This document shows positions 11,121 to 22,893 of a stretch of 64,000 nucleotides of DNA, one piece after another. Origin of the DNA: Scalesia atractyloides (lineage: Eukaryota; Streptophyta; Magnoliopsida; Asterales; Asteraceae); assembly GCA_947069175.1 (NCBI GenBank), contig CAMTDV010000013.1, positions 59,712,610 through 59,776,609 on the forward strand. Direction: 5' to 3'. How positions within the stretch are numbered: position 1 is the first letter of the stretch; each line of letters opens with the position of its first letter. The notes under the pieces are model-generated. The model saw only the letters and a program-made list of their open reading frames with translations, searched no databases and was not told the DNA's origin. A program made the position numbers and the translations under genes.

Positions 11121-12500
11121 ATTCTAAGCTAAATACATCAAGAGTATCATAGATTGTCAAGTAAGTCAAGCATGGAGGAGTGTCCTCATTATATGATTCA
11201 CCAATACACAAATCATCACAAGTATGATTCAGATGGTCATGAATGAAAAGGAAATGTATAACTTCTTACTATATCAAGTAGCCAAGTAAGCTTTAACCCG
11301 GGTGAGTCATTCTCGACATGGAAAGTGTTAACTAAGCGTCGGAGGCTAGACGGGGTTAAGTTACTTTAAGTCTATCAAACTACTTGAGATAGCAAGGTAA
11401 AAACATAAGTGGAATGAAGTTAGGATAGCCAAGGCTTCCAAGTATTGACACCTATACCAAAACACAACTCTTGCCATCAGCTTCATGGCAAGCTCAGATG
11501 GTTTCATTACTTGTGGGTTACATAAACCCTTGCAAAAAACTGAAAGTTTAGAGGCGTTTGCACCTCTTAAACTCATATAGGTTTAAGAACAAGTAGGCAC
11601 AAGATTCAAACAAGTTTTAATCAAGAAAAGTAAGATACAAAAGTATAAATGAAAACATAATTTTAATCCTAATTTGGACCTCAAATGTGTGAGGTTTCAT
11701 CTTAGTTTGCCAAGGCAAGCTTGTGAAAACCTTCCTAGAGGTTATCTAAGTAGAAAGAAAGAAGAAGACATAAGAAAATAATAAGAAAAGCGAGCTAAAA
11801 CTCAAGAAGATTTGAGAGTGATTTGAGTGTTTGGAGAGTGTTTAGGAGTGTATGGAGGCTCCCATTTATAATGGGGAAATTAGGGTTTAAGTAATTAATG
11901 AAGTTAGTGGTGGTTGAGAGTTGGAAAAAGGGAAATGGAGACAAAATTCGCGTATTTTAAAAGATTCTGCTAGACCTGGTCATTTTGCACGGCCGCACGG
12001 ATCAAGTGCATGTCGTGCGGATCGCGGATCGCAGGGTGGTGCACGTCAGGTGCGTGGTCATGCGATCGTAGTGTGTATGGCCATACGCCTCAGTTGCTTG
12101 GTTGTGCACCACCTGCAGAATTTACCAAACTTTCTAGAAATTGAAGTTTGACCCGTAGAGTTTTATAATTTCATTATTTTATGTTAGAAACTCATAATGT
12201 AGCATGTTTTTAGGTATTTAACGTGTGATAAAGTATAGTATAAGTGTATGCAAGTATAATTTGAGCATCAAGAATGTATTTATAAGTATAGGCACGTATA
12301 ATAAGTATCGGTTTGCTTATGAACGATTAAATTGTAAGTATAACAAACATGTATAAAGTATGAATTTTTATTACGATCAAAGTCTCGGATTACAAAGTTG
12401 GAGTTGAAATACGAATAAGATATGAATACGAGTTTCCATGAATAGAAATACGATTACTCTATCTAAATAAGGAAGGTACAAAAAAATGTGAAGCGTTACA
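9853..12500 (-). repeat. Element A 5' LTR and leader (inner boundary uncertain)
   Basis: The right end is certain: 11751-12500 matches the left LTR and ends GCGTTACA at 12500. The inner boundary is not. A degenerate PBS-like sequence (sense ATGATCAAGCCTCA) lies at about 9856-9870, which would make the LTR about 2.6 kb. 10780-12500 also resembles F and the 39690-41848 remnant in places (a block around CACCGAGTTATCC). An AT dinucleotide run is at about 11086-11116. No genes. Confidence 0.5.
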
Positions 12501-14154
12501 TTAGGAAAACGACCTCTTTTTGTTATCAAAATAACTCGGTAATAATGTATATGAAGATCGTTGTTTTGTTTAGACGCTTGTAATAAATATCAATAATCAT
12601 ATTTATTTCATAAATCTTCGAGTCGTAGACGTGTAAATAATATAACTAATTTATTTTAAATAATCATTGAATAATAGTCATTTGGATTAAACATAAGAAA
12701 TTATATTTATATGATATAAATTTTCGTTCCGTTATCTTGTAAACTGCTTTTTTCGGAACGTTATAAATTTGTTTTCATGAGTTATAGAAGTGTCGCCAAA
12801 AATAAATATACACTTAACTTTGTTTTTATAAAATTCATTTGAGTCCTGATACGTTTTCGTTGGTGTTAAGACTATAGTGTGTGAGGTGTGTGTATATATA
12901 TATTAACGAAAATCGGGCAGAGTTTTCTCTGTTTTCGTAACAAAACTCGACAATACAAGTTGTCAATAAATGTTCATAACGCAACATTTCAATGCAAACA
13001 ACACACACACACACACATATATAATCTATCGTATCCTCAAAACGTCTTATTTGTCGCGAGTACTTATAATATATATATTTTATATTATGTAACAAAATGT
13101 CGGTCATTTTTAAGTTAGTATGTGCAATCTAAAATAGTATGAAATGCACAAGTCCGTGAGATTTAATAGTTTACTCGAAAAAAATGTTTATCGTTTTACT
13201 AGTCGGGTCGGTTTGAGCTCGGTTTCACGTCAAATTGTATTTATATAAATACTATAACTAAATTTACGTCGTTAGTATTTTACCAAGCATCGCGTTGACT
13301 AGTTGACCCGTGTTGACCGCAGTTGACCGGAAGTTGTCCGCGTTGACCAGTTTGACCACGTTGACCCGAGCACCAAAACTGACCCGGTTTGACCCGGCCC
13401 CAAATCTGATTGAGTCGACCGGGTTTGACCCGACCCAAAAATCTGAGTCGTTGACCATTTTGAACACAGTTGACCCGAACCTGAACCGGGTTGAATCGAG
13501 TTGAACCATAACTGAACCGAATTGAAGCGAGTTGAACCGAGTTGAGCTAAGTTGAACCGAACCTGAACCGTCAAGAAAAAACTACCATCGCCGCCGCCAG
13601 CCGGCCCAGAGACGCGGCTGCGGCATCGCATTCACCCTAGTCTCTCTCACTAGATTATTTAGGTGGGTGGGTGTTCTAGATGAAAATTTGCAGGGTATTC
13701 GTGGGTCATAAAGGATGGTTAAATCCTTATACATGAATGGAAGAATTCTGGTTGAGTATTATAGTTGTCAAAACGATAAGCATGGAAAACAATCATGCCA
13801 AGCCAAGTAATAATACTCTAGAAATGAAAATGATTGGATTTTGGTGTGTGTATTCCACAGATAGAAAGAAAGATGGGGGCACGGTTAAAATAATTAAATA
13901 TACTACCTCTGGTATGTAACAAATTGTGTGTTCAAGTTAGCAAAATTTCATGTTGACTTATGAAGAATTTTTGTCAGTGTAGGATACAAGAAAAAAAGGG
14001 TAACACTCAAGTTAATTTGGCTTTGTACTGTGCACTTCTACAGGGACAATTAACAAATAGAAGGCTGTGTATGGACCGAGTATTTATCATCATATGTAGG
14101 TATGCATGATGTATCATAATAATGTGTGTATAGTATGAGTACTAGAACGTGTAT
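12501..14154. other. AT-rich intergenic sequence between elements A and C
   Basis: No coding or element signature beyond the degenerate repeat at 13290-13575, an (AC)n run near 13001 and short GC-rich sequence at 13580-13625. It ends in TGTAT, the left target-site copy of element C. Before C inserted, this stretch was contiguous with 37655 onward. Confidence 0.6.
13290..13575. repeat. Degenerate 10-bp repeat GTTGACCCGA / GTTGAACCGA
   Basis: Roughly 25 imperfect units of about 10 bp. The left half favours GTTGACC, the right half GTTGAACC. The GTTGACC units contain the W-box core TTGAC bound by plant WRKY factors, but a simple-repeat origin is sufficient. The open frames on both strands here are a by-product of the repeat. 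Confidence 0.75.
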
Positions 14155-15308
14155 TGAAGAAGCATTGGTTGAACCTAGGGATATCCGAGAATATATTAGT
14201 TACAACTTAGAGATTTCTGCATAAAAGGTTGCCTATTCGCTCGTTCTTCAAGGTGATCTCACTCGGGCTGATCTGCAAAACTAACAGCGCCGTTAGTCTC
14301 GTCACGGAAAAAGGGTTTTCTCCGTAACCACACTCCGGCGTGAGAATAAGTATTTGGTGATTGCAAGTAGTAAGCAAGTAAGCAAGTGCGTATATTTGTG
14401 CAAGTGATTGTAGTTGATGGTAGATGGTTTACCTTTTATAGCCGAAAGTAAGTGGGCTCAGGAGATGGGTTGATGGGCCTTAGGCCCGGTCCAGACGACC
14501 AGAGACATCCATTCTGTCCCCCTGCGTCGAACATTAAATGTTCCCTGAGGGAATTAATGTTCTCGTCAGGAGGTGTGCTTTGTCGGATGCTGAATTGTGC
14601 CACGTGTAAAGGCATCTGTCTTTGGCGTCAGACCTACTATCAGCCGAAAGTGGAGAATGTGTGACAGACACTGGCGTAAGTTTGGTTGGTGCACAGTCTA
14701 GCGTCTACATTACTGTTCATGTGACACTATCAGACGCAACCTGCCGAGCAACCATTGGTCACAGCTCTGCCACTCTGTACCCTTGTATATAGTCAACACC
14801 TCTTTGTGCTTATCCCTTCTTCGAGGTGTCAGTGCTTTCTAGCCAGTGGAGAGTGGCAGGGATAAATCCTTTTGTCCACAAGACTATGAGGTGCTCTCAT
14901 GTTTGTTTTGGCCTTGCAAGGTTTTAGGACTTGCGGCTAGAGGGTTGTTTGGTCCGCGCAGGATCGAGTAGCCTGCGCGTCTAAGTCTAACTTTGTGCCA
15001 AGTACACAAGGTTAGTTGTGTGATATTGTTTGGTCTAACTTGTCGTTGCGCAGAGTGCGCAAGGCTCGTTGTGTGACCTGCATGTGTTGGTCTAATTTAC
15101 CGTTGCGCTGAGTGCGCAAAGTTCATTGTATGACCTATTGGTCTTGGTCGAATTTACCGTTGCGCTGAGTGCGCAAGGCTCATTGTATGACCTATTGGTT
15201 ACAAGGAACGCGTACCATTGCACGTTGTGCGCAAGGTTATCCTTGTAGTATGCTGCTAAGGGTATGGTTCCTTGCGTAGGCGCAGGGTTTTGGGACCATA
15301 CCCCTCCA
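14155..15308 (-). repeat. Element C 3' LTR
   Basis: 1154 bp from TGAAGAAGCATTGG to ACCATACCCCTCCA on the plus strand. The sense TATA box CTATAAAAGG lies at 14432-14442. It is bordered on the inside by a purine tract (sense ACTAGGGGGTCT at 15309-15320). A 57-bp tandem repeat occupies 15040-15235. Confidence 0.9.
15040..15235. repeat. 57-bp tandem repeats with TTGCGC-GCGCAA inverted repeat
   Basis: Four units. TTGCGCNGAGTGCGCAA occurs at 15046-15062, 15103-15119 and 15160-15176 (period 57), with a diverged unit at 15218-15234. Each forms a 6-bp stem with a 5-nt loop. A comparable but eroded array is in the other LTR (37385-37580). Confidence 0.8.
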
Positions 15309-15661
15309 AGACCCCCTAGTCCAGAGTTGCTCCTATGCGCATGTTGGCAAGTAGGAGGAGTGTTGGACTAAAGAATTCTTGTATGCGCGCTTGTATTAAC
15401 GGAAAAAATTCAAGAAGGGTTAGAGGAAACGTTTGCGTGAAGGAACTCTTCGTAATGATGATTTTGAAATTTGAATCTATGTCACACTGACGTTGCAGGT
15501 GGGTTGGTGAGAAAAAGAATGTCTTGGAGAGGACATTTGACAGCTGTTGCATGCTATCAGCAGTACCGCCTCACATTCATTAACGAATCGTTAGAAAGAG
15601 TGGCGGCCATGCACGCATGCTAACCGTTAGTGGCAACTTGCCTGCCATGTGTCTTGCACTG

Positions 15662-15862
15662 ATTGGTTGTTATTTCCTCGCGTGCGTCACGGTTCCCAAA
15701 CACATTAAATGCGATTACTATAATAGGGGTAACCGTCTAGGGTTTTCTTCATTCCTTCACATTTATCTCTTGAAATTCTTTGCGTTTTCTTCTTGTGTTC
15801 TTCAGTTTCTTTTTCTTCAAATCTTCTCATCTTCAAAACTTCTTTGCTTTTCTTTGATTTTA
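15662..15862 (+). promoter_or_regulatory. Candidate promoter and leader of the antisense gene of element C
   Basis: On the plus strand a reverse CCAAT (ATTGG, 15662-15666) lies about 50 bp before a TATA-like TATAATAGG (15719-15727). About 100 bp of pyrimidine-rich leader follows (TTTCTTCATTCCTTC type), up to the ATG at 15863. This arrangement resembles an ordinary plant gene promoter. It is internal to the element and independent of the LTR promoter on the other strand. Confidence 0.5.
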
Positions 15863-18800
15863 ATGGCGGCCAGAGGTCAGGAGACTGCTTCTTCTACAGA
15901 GGCTTCGACTTCTCTGCCGGCAGCTAAGTGGAGCCGCTCCACTTTTGATCGCATGGTCTCCTGCTACCGGTTCGCCAAGAGCTGGGATGCCCGGTTTCCA
16001 ACGGACAGTGAGACAGCCGCCGATGCTCTGGCCGGATACATCACCCTTTTTCAAGATTTTTTCTCCAACGGTAACTTCCGGTGACCTATTATAAATTTTT
16101 TTCTTGAAATTTTGTATTTTTACGACTTCCACATCTCCCAGTTGAATCCGATGGGGATGGTGAGGATTAAACATTTTGAGTTTTTGTGCCGGTCGACGGG
16201 GTCTGTCCCAACCGTCGACCGATTTCGTATTTTTTACCAACTCCATTGTTCAATGGGGTGTTATCCTTTCCAGCATCGTGTGCATACACGGAAAATTTTG
16301 TTCTCCCCTCCCAAGTCCTTCCACGATTGGAAGGCAAAATTTTTTTATCTGAAATCTGGTGTCATTCCCCTCCGGATGCACTTCCGGGGGGCGAAGGAGA
16401 TTCCGGCGGAGACCCTTCCTATACCAGTGGTGGATCCCTGGTATACGGATTTGAAAGAGATCCCGGAAATCCAATTGCCGGAGAGGATATTGGTGGCGGC
16501 CGGGATGAGTTTGGTGTGGAAGCCCGACCGCCGGAAGAATCCGGTTTACATGGACGGGGATAGGAGTAAGTATTTTTACTTTGTCGTTATATTTCTTGAT
16601 TTCGCCTTATGTGTAGGCTGACCATGTGTTTTTCTTTTGTAGGGTCGCCACTGTTCTTGGCCGCCTTCCAGATGAAGGAAATGCGTATTGAGAAGATCGC
16701 CATGGGCCCAGATGAGCCCACCTGGTATGCGCAGGTCCTAGGGAATTTTGAACTCCCTAGGAATGCGGATCTGCGGGCCCCCGCGCCTCCGACCGGTAAG
16801 TCTTCATATTGTTAAGTGTTATCTTTGTATATTACTCATTTGTTGTTGCGCCATTGTGTAGGCGCTTTGAAAAACTTGGGTATTTCCCCAGATCATAAGA
16901 ATAAAAGACGCGCGGGGCCGGGCGCGGCGGTTGAGAAGGAGTTGACTCAACCCGGGGTGGGCCCTCCCAAAGGTAAGCGCATTGTGTCTGACTGTTGGAA
17001 AGCTTATGTAGTAGTATCTGACTCGTGGGAGGGTCTTGATCCTATAGGTGCGAAGAAACCCGGGCCGAAGCTGGTGGTTATCCCGACCGCCAAAGCTGCT
17101 GACCTAGTGGAGGTCGAGTCTAGCCCGGAGGTGCCCTTCAAGCGGAAGAGGCGTCCGAAGGAGGACTTCTCTGCGCAGCCCCACAAAAAGGTTGCACGGA
17201 AGGTAATAGGGAAGATGGAGACACTCACCGCCAAGACTTCCCTAGATAGCTTTATAACTTGCAATAATCGCACCACGTTTTTGTATAATGTTTAACTGAG
17301 TGTTTGTTATCCCGTAGGGGGGGGATGAGCCGTTTTTTGTGGAATCCAGCACACCGGCCGCGCCGAAGGATACTCCAATGCCCCCGCCTGTGAGTGAAGG
17401 CGCGCAAGCGTCCAGTGTACAGGGTGGGGAATCTGCTGCTGGGCAGGCAGAACATGAGGTGGTGGTGGAAGAGCCTCACGTGGTGGTGGAAGAACCCGTG
17501 GGAGGAGGTTAATGTGGAACTTGTTGTGGTGGGAGATCCTCACGTGGTGGTGGAAGAACACGTGCAGGATATTTATGTGGAACCCGTGGTGGTGGTGGTG
17601 GAAGAACCTCAGGTTGTTGGTGATGGTGGTGTTGAGGAGACGGAGCCGATGGTGACGGCTGTCGTTGAGGGTGCGCAAGCTGATGCTCCACATGGGGTGC
17701 ATGTAGAAGAGCCGGCGCCCGGGGGTTAGGCCGGGGATCTGGTAGAAGCCCTTCAGCTGAAGGATCCCCAATCCGCCCGGACGAAACCCCAGGTGATTAT
17801 TAATACAGATCATACTCCGCGGCTCATGTTGAAGAGATCCACACCCCTGTGTGGAAATTAAAGAAAGGAGATGATTTCTCTCACTGGTCGGCATGTCGTG
17901 AGTGGTTTAAAGGAGCCTTGCCCCAGAGGAGGTGCGTGCACTTGCTGAACATGAACAAGAAACCACATACCACACGTACCTCCAGGTAGCTGCAAGCTCC
18001 ACCTCGGTTACACACAAGATTGTTCGTGAATGGCGAGGCCTGTTGAAAGAAAAGAAAGATTCCGAAGCTGCCCAAGCGGACCTGGATAAAGAGCGAGCCC
18101 AAGTGACTGCGTGAAAAGCTGAGGTAGAGACTAAGGAAACTGCCTACGCCGACCACCAGCGAGTTGAAGAATGGGCCGCACTGGGGTGGAAAAAGAAGGC
18201 TGAAGCCTCTGATGCCACACTAGCGAAGGAGCACAAGTTGTGGAAGGAGGCTTGTGAAAGGGACAATAACGAGAAAAAATCGTTAAGGGATGAATTGGCT
18301 AGGTTGCGCGCAGAGGTAGGGCGCGAGAAGAAGGAGAATGAGGTAGCAGTTGTTGCGGTCGCGGAGGCTAGGGCGGACCGCGAACGCAGTGAGCAGAGAG
18401 AGATACAAGCTTGCCTCACTATTTTACCTTTGTATGAGCTACAGGAATGTCATACTAACATTATGTATATGACTAGGTTGTTGCTTGTACCGCTTTGGAG
18501 AGTGCGAAAAAAGACTTCATGGGCGCACAAAAAGATCTCTGGGGCGCGCGGAAAGATCTCAAGGTGGCCTTGGTGGAAAAGGGTGAAATTCAGCGCAGAC
18601 ACCTGGAGGATAAGGAGCGGTTGTGATTGGCGGAGGCCAAGGTGGACGCGGGCGAGAAGAAACTAGAAAATTCTGAAGACGCCCGCGCCATCTCCGAGTC
18701 ATTGGTGGAGTCGCTGACCAACATGTTGTGGATGCAAAAACATGGAGTTGTCAATGTAAGTACTCCATTTGTTTTCTTGTCATTTTGTGTTGACTCTAAC

Positions 18801-19145
18801 CCTGTTCTTGAAAGTGTAGATCGCAAACTCCATTCTAAATTCCACGGAGCTGGACGGCGCAGTGGCCAAGTTGGTGGTCACTGCGTGCCATGACAGGTAC
18901 GCATAGGGCTATGCTGAGTGTGCGCAACATGTCACTCATGCAATGGACGTTCCTTGGGACAACAGCCGCGCTGCCACTCATGGTGTTGATACTGGAGCTG
19001 CTTTCTCCCGGGCTCAGCAGGAGTACAACCGTCTTGAAATCCCGGCTATGGAATTGGTGAGCGAGGCGCTCACACACGAAGAATTTGTGGATCGCTTAAA
19101 AGACATATTTCCGGAAGAAGCCGAGGCCGCTTCAGGTGAAGACTA
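15863..19145 (+). pseudogene. Antisense spliced gene of element C (putative 'gypsy type transposon' protein)
   Basis: Starts MAARGQETASS. Residues about 60-230 contain FHISQLNPMGMVRIKHFEF and FYQLHCSMGCYPF, the pattern I recall for the plant family named putative gypsy type transposon (PF04195), found antisense in Tat elements. A charged coiled-coil part follows (17880-18420), ending near FPEEAEAASGED at 19145. Introns that keep the frame: 16566-16642, 16796-16861, 17203-17317, 18756-18819; 16973-17047 is optional (75 bp, open). A VVVEEP-type repeat is at 17450-17600. Lesions: TGA at 16082, a frameshift near 17505, TGA at 18112, TAG at 18904. Function is unknown. The copy is dead but its intron structure is readable. 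Confidence 0.65.
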
Positions 19146-19541
19146 GTGTGGGATCCTTATTGTAATATCTTTGTAGGATCTTTGAATGTACTACGCTCTG
19201 CGCGAGTTTGCACATACTTTGTAAATATTTTTATCTTCAATGAAATGTTTCTTTCCAGTTACAATATGTGCGTGAATAAGGACCAACTTTGTGTAGGTAT
19301 AGCGAATAAAACTGGTATTGAACTCGTGTATGAACATCCGCTCCCATGCGCATGCAGTAGGTAGTGAATTTTGGTTCAAGAGTCATTGTATACCGAGGTG
19401 TTTTCGCGTAAACCCAAAGTGGTTTCGCGCATTTGTAATGAAACATTAAGATAAAATAATTTATGTAGCCCTTGTCTTTATTAATCAATGAGGCGTAAGA
19501 GCCATATACAAGGTAGGCGCTAAGATAATGAACTTCCTAAT
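19146..19541. other. Convergent 3' region between antisense gene and pol of element C
   Basis: About 400 bp separate the stop of the antisense gene (19145) from the end of pol (19542). AATAAA at about 19305 could serve as a poly(A) signal for the plus-strand gene. No coding content is recognised. Confidence 0.4.
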
Positions 19542-20566
19542 TTACATGTAGCACTGTCTTAGCTGCTGCGCATTCCATGTCCTAGGAATATTTGTACCGT
19601 CTAAGTGTTTAAGGGTGTAAGAGCCCTTTCCTAGGACTTCACGAATAATTTAAGGACCTTCCCACTTAGGTGCGAGTTTTCCAGGACGTTCAGCGTTAGA
19701 TGCTTCATTGTCGCGTAGAGCAAAGTCACCAGGTAAGAAGGTACATATGCGGACTCGTGCGTTGTAGTATTTCTCGAGCTTGGACTTGTATTTTGCTTCG
19801 TTGATAGAAGCGTTTTCACGCCTTTCTTCTAGTAAGTCCAAGTTAAGTTTGCGCTTGTCTTCGTTGTTCTGGTTTGCGCAGCTAGCATGCATGGTGATGG
19901 GAGGCCTATCTCTGCAGGAATCCCTACCTCCGTCCCATACACAAGGTTGAAAGGAGTTTCGCCTGTGATGGTCTTTGGCATGGTTCGATGAGCCCAAAGG
20001 ATGCTTGGCAACTCATCTACCCAGCCTCTTCGCGTCGTGCTCAATCTTGTCTTGATCCCTTCAACAACGCTCTTGTTTATGCTCTCCACTTGGTCGTTCC
20101 CTTGGGGATGCGGGACCGAAGTGAAAACATGCTCGATATGCATTTCCTTCACACATTGTTGTAGTTCTTCAGCTGCGAAATTGGGGCCGTTGTCACTAAC
20201 TATGCGCAGGGGTAACCCAAAACAGCATATGATGTACTCCCAAATGAATTTCTGAACTACGGTTGTTGTGGTGGATGCAAGGGGTTTGGCTTCTACCCAC
20301 TTAGTGAAGTAATCGACTGCAACGACTATGAACTTCCTGGCGCCTGGGGCTTTTGGGAAAGGTCCCACCATATCAATTGCCCATTGCTGGAAGGGCCATG
20401 CTATTGTCATAGGGATCAGAGGATTCTTGGGGCGCACGGAGCATGGTGCTGGCATGATGCGCACTTCCACAGTGTTTCGACCGCATCTAGGTGCATGCCA
20501 GGACAATAGTAACTGGCTTTCATGATCTTTGCTACGACCATGCGCGGACCGGCGTGAATTCCGCAT
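19542..20566 (-). pseudogene. Element C integrase (broken)
   Basis: The core is read at 19829-20566 with all three catalytic acids: WAIDMVGPF (D), IVSDNGPNF (D) and DQVESINK (E). The zinc-binding N-terminus is frame-shifted (cysteines seen only in part). The C-terminal part follows in another frame: FLPGDFALRDNEAS and GKLAPKWEGP at 19650-19740. A final piece, EVLGKGSYTLKHLDG through WNAQQLRQCYM, ends at a TAA at 19542. At least two frame changes and stops. Confidence 0.85.
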
Positions 20567-21540
20567 AACCCTTCATGTATTTCCGGATCAAGTACTGCAC
20601 GTCTTGCGGATCAACATAGCGGAGGAGTGGTCCAGGTATGACTTCCGGTATAGGATACCATCCGCCATTTCATAGTTAAGTGCCTTGTTCTAGACCTTCC
20701 TTGCTTTTGCTTTGTTTTCGGGGAGGATCCGGTGTTGCAAGAACATGATTATGGGAGACATCCAGGAAGGATTCCCCACTTCGATGATGTTGACTTGACG
20801 CAAAGGAACAGAAGGGTTCTTGAGTACCTTAATGCGCACTTCACGCACGAGGTGCTTGAAGCTTGTAGCGGCTAATTTGTTGAGTGCGTCGGCATGTTTA
20901 TTCTCGCTTCGGTTGACATGGGTTATTTTGAAGTGTTGGAATTTGGTTATTAAGGCTTGCGCCTGTTCCTGATACAAAGCCATCGATTCGCCTTTTGCAT
21001 CGTATAGGGTGTTGACCTGTCCTGCGACTAAAAGGGAATCGACGTTTGCTTCCAAATTCTGTGCGCCTATTTTGACTGCTAACCGAAGGCCTGCTAGGAA
21101 CGCTTCGTACTCAGCTTCATTATTGGTACTTTGAAATCCAACATGATGGCGTAGATGAACTCTTGATTGTGGGGGTTTATTTAGCAAAGACGTGCCCCAA
21201 CGCCGTCATCGTTGGATGCGCCATCATTGTGAAGTATCCACAGGCGGTCATCTGTAACCGGCGTTGGGTTCTGTACAGCTTCACACTCTTGCGCTTTATT
21301 CTGTGGTACTTTTGCAATGAAATCGGCTAATAATAGGCCCTTTATTGTTGGGTGTGGTTTGTACACGATGTTGTGTCCACCAAGCTCAATCGCCCATTTT
21401 GCTTGCCGACTAGATATGTCCGGTTTCGACAAAATTTGGCCTAAGTGATAGTTCGAGAGAACTGTTATTACATGGCCGGAAAAATACCGACGCAACTGGC
21501 GGGATGCATGGACCAAAGCTAGAGCAAGCTTTTCCATCAT
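20567..21540 (-). pseudogene. Element C second (archaeal-type) RNase H domain
   Basis: The sense frame 21181-21540 ends with the RNase H start LHNDGASNDDGVGARL, preceded by the connection FSGHVITVLSNYHLGQIL and RQAKWAIELGGHN. The domain continues at 20690-21187 in a shifted frame with NNEAEYEAFLAGLRLAVKIGA, VDSLLVAGQVN and NKHADALNKLA. The DGAS and NNEAEYEAL signatures mark the additional RNase H that defines Tat-type elements. A frameshift at about 21185 splits it. Confidence 0.85.
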
Positions 21541-22893
21541 AAGAATCGTGTCTCTGGGTGAGTTAACATCTTGCTGACGTAGTAGATCGGAGTTTGAACT
21601 CCTACGCGCTCTACTAGCAGGACTGCTCCCAGAGCGTTATCTGATGCAGTCAGGTAAAGTAACAGTGACTCGTTCTTTTGCGGTGCCGTGAGCGTTGGCA
21701 GTTGAATTAAGCACTCCTTCATTTGAGTGAAGGCTTTCTCCGCATCCGAAGTTCACTGAAACTTGTTTTCCTTTACACAGTTTCACAAAGTGCTGATGAA
21801 TGGGAAGGACTTCACTGCGTGGTTGGCCAAGAACCTTTCAATGCAGCCAATTGCCCCGCCAACTGTTGCATTTCCTTGATAGTTGAAGGGGAAGGCATAC
21901 GCTGAATCTTTCCACTTTCTCAGGATTAACTTTGAAACTTCGCGCGTGATGACGATTCCAAAAATTTGCCTTCAGCCATTCCAAACGAGCACTTCATGTG
22001 GTTCAGCTTCAGGTTTGCCTTGCGCAAGGATACAAACGTCTTTTGAACGTCTGTCAGAATCTTCTCCTTATCCGAGCTCATGATGATGAGGTCATCAATA
22101 TACACTTCTACGGTTTCGACAATGTCGTCCCCGAAGACATGGCCCATTAATCGTTGGTAGGTGGCTCCTACGTTGCGCAATTCGAAAGGCATCTTTGTGT
22201 AACAAAAAATCCCCTTGTCAGTTCGGAAAGCGGTCTTGTCTTCGTCCTCTTTCTTCATTTGGATTTGGTGGTAGCCTTTGTAGCAATCAAGGAAACATTT
22301 CCACCTACTTGAAGCGAGGGAGTCCACCTTTTTGTCGATTTTAGGTAAGGCGTAGCAGTCTTTGGGACATGCCTTGTTCACATCCTTGAAATCGACACAC
22401 ATGCGCCAACTGCCGTTGGACTTTTGGACCATGACTAGGTTGGCTACCCATGTCTGATAACGTACCTCTCGGATGATTCCAGCTTGGAGAAGCTCTGAAA
22501 CTTGCTCGTTTAGTGTGCGGATCTTTTCAGGACCGAAGCTGCGCTTCTTCTAAACGATGGGCTGAACTGAAGGGAATGTGTGCAGCTCATGCTCAGTGAT
22601 TTCCCTTGGCAATCTAGTCATATCCGCCGATGACCAGGCGAAAATATCTATATTTCAGAACAACAATTGCTTTAACCGCGCTTTGATTGCGGGAGTCATG
22701 GCGGGTCCTAACAGCACTGTTTGTTCCGGGTACTTGTTGTTTAGTACCCGATTTTCTGGTTCACCATTGGATGATGACTTTGGTTGCTTCGTCGGTGGTT
22801 CCTTTTTGACGGACATGATTTCCTTCCTTGCGTACATAATGGCCACCCCGGTTTCTTTAGGAAAACCGCAGGCGGCATGAGGAGTGGAAGTGA
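21537..22893 (-). pseudogene. Element C reverse transcriptase and first RNase H (broken)
   Basis: RT palm is at 21926-22432: GSWRMCVDFKDVNKACPKDCY, DKTAFRTDKG, MPFELRNVGATYQRLM and catalytic VYIDDLIIMS. The canonical palm arrangement is kept. RNase H continues at 21537-21722 (SLLLYLTASDNALGAVLL, PIYYVSKMLT). Between 21723 and 21925 the frame is lost. 22433-22893 is the RT N-terminus, with a stop after KKRSFGPEKI-like sequence. Copies host RNA into DNA in an intact element; dead here. Confidence 0.85.

Larger units (their letters stand above)
1..12500 (-). mobile_element. Element A: decayed Ty3/Gypsy (Tekay-like) LTR retrotransposon, truncated by window edge
   Basis: Minus-strand element. Reading right to left: 5' LTR ending at 12500, gag, two CCHC knuckles, protease, RT, RNase H, integrase, then the 3' LTR ending at 771 on the plus strand. 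Both LTR ends finish GCGTTACA, and the last ~750 bp of each align by eye at roughly 94%. The domain order PR-RT-RH-IN is that of Ty3/Gypsy. The GPY/F-like integrase tail and short chromodomain-like end suggest the chromovirus Tekay group (clade is inference). All domains carry stops or frameshifts. It is interrupted by element G (3215-5751) and solo LTR F (7104-9053). The left end lies outside the window, so no TSD can be read. Confidence 0.85.

Noticed and set aside
12888..13118. Overlapping plus- and minus-strand frames near an (AC)n run
   Set aside because: Low-complexity, no start context, no similarity to anything recognised.
13264..13631. Protein genes in the 10-bp repeat (several frames both strands)
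   Set aside because: Open frames on both strands follow from the repeat unit; no domain or gene structure.
16071..16141. Intron in the antisense gene at the GT after 16070
   Set aside because: The available acceptor breaks the frame, while reading straight through gives the conserved FHISQLNP segment with a single stop at 16082, so a nonsense mutation fits better.
17307..17894. 195-codon His/Pro-rich minus-strand frame
   Set aside because: Antisense of the Val/Glu repeat region of the element C antisense gene; no homology or start support.
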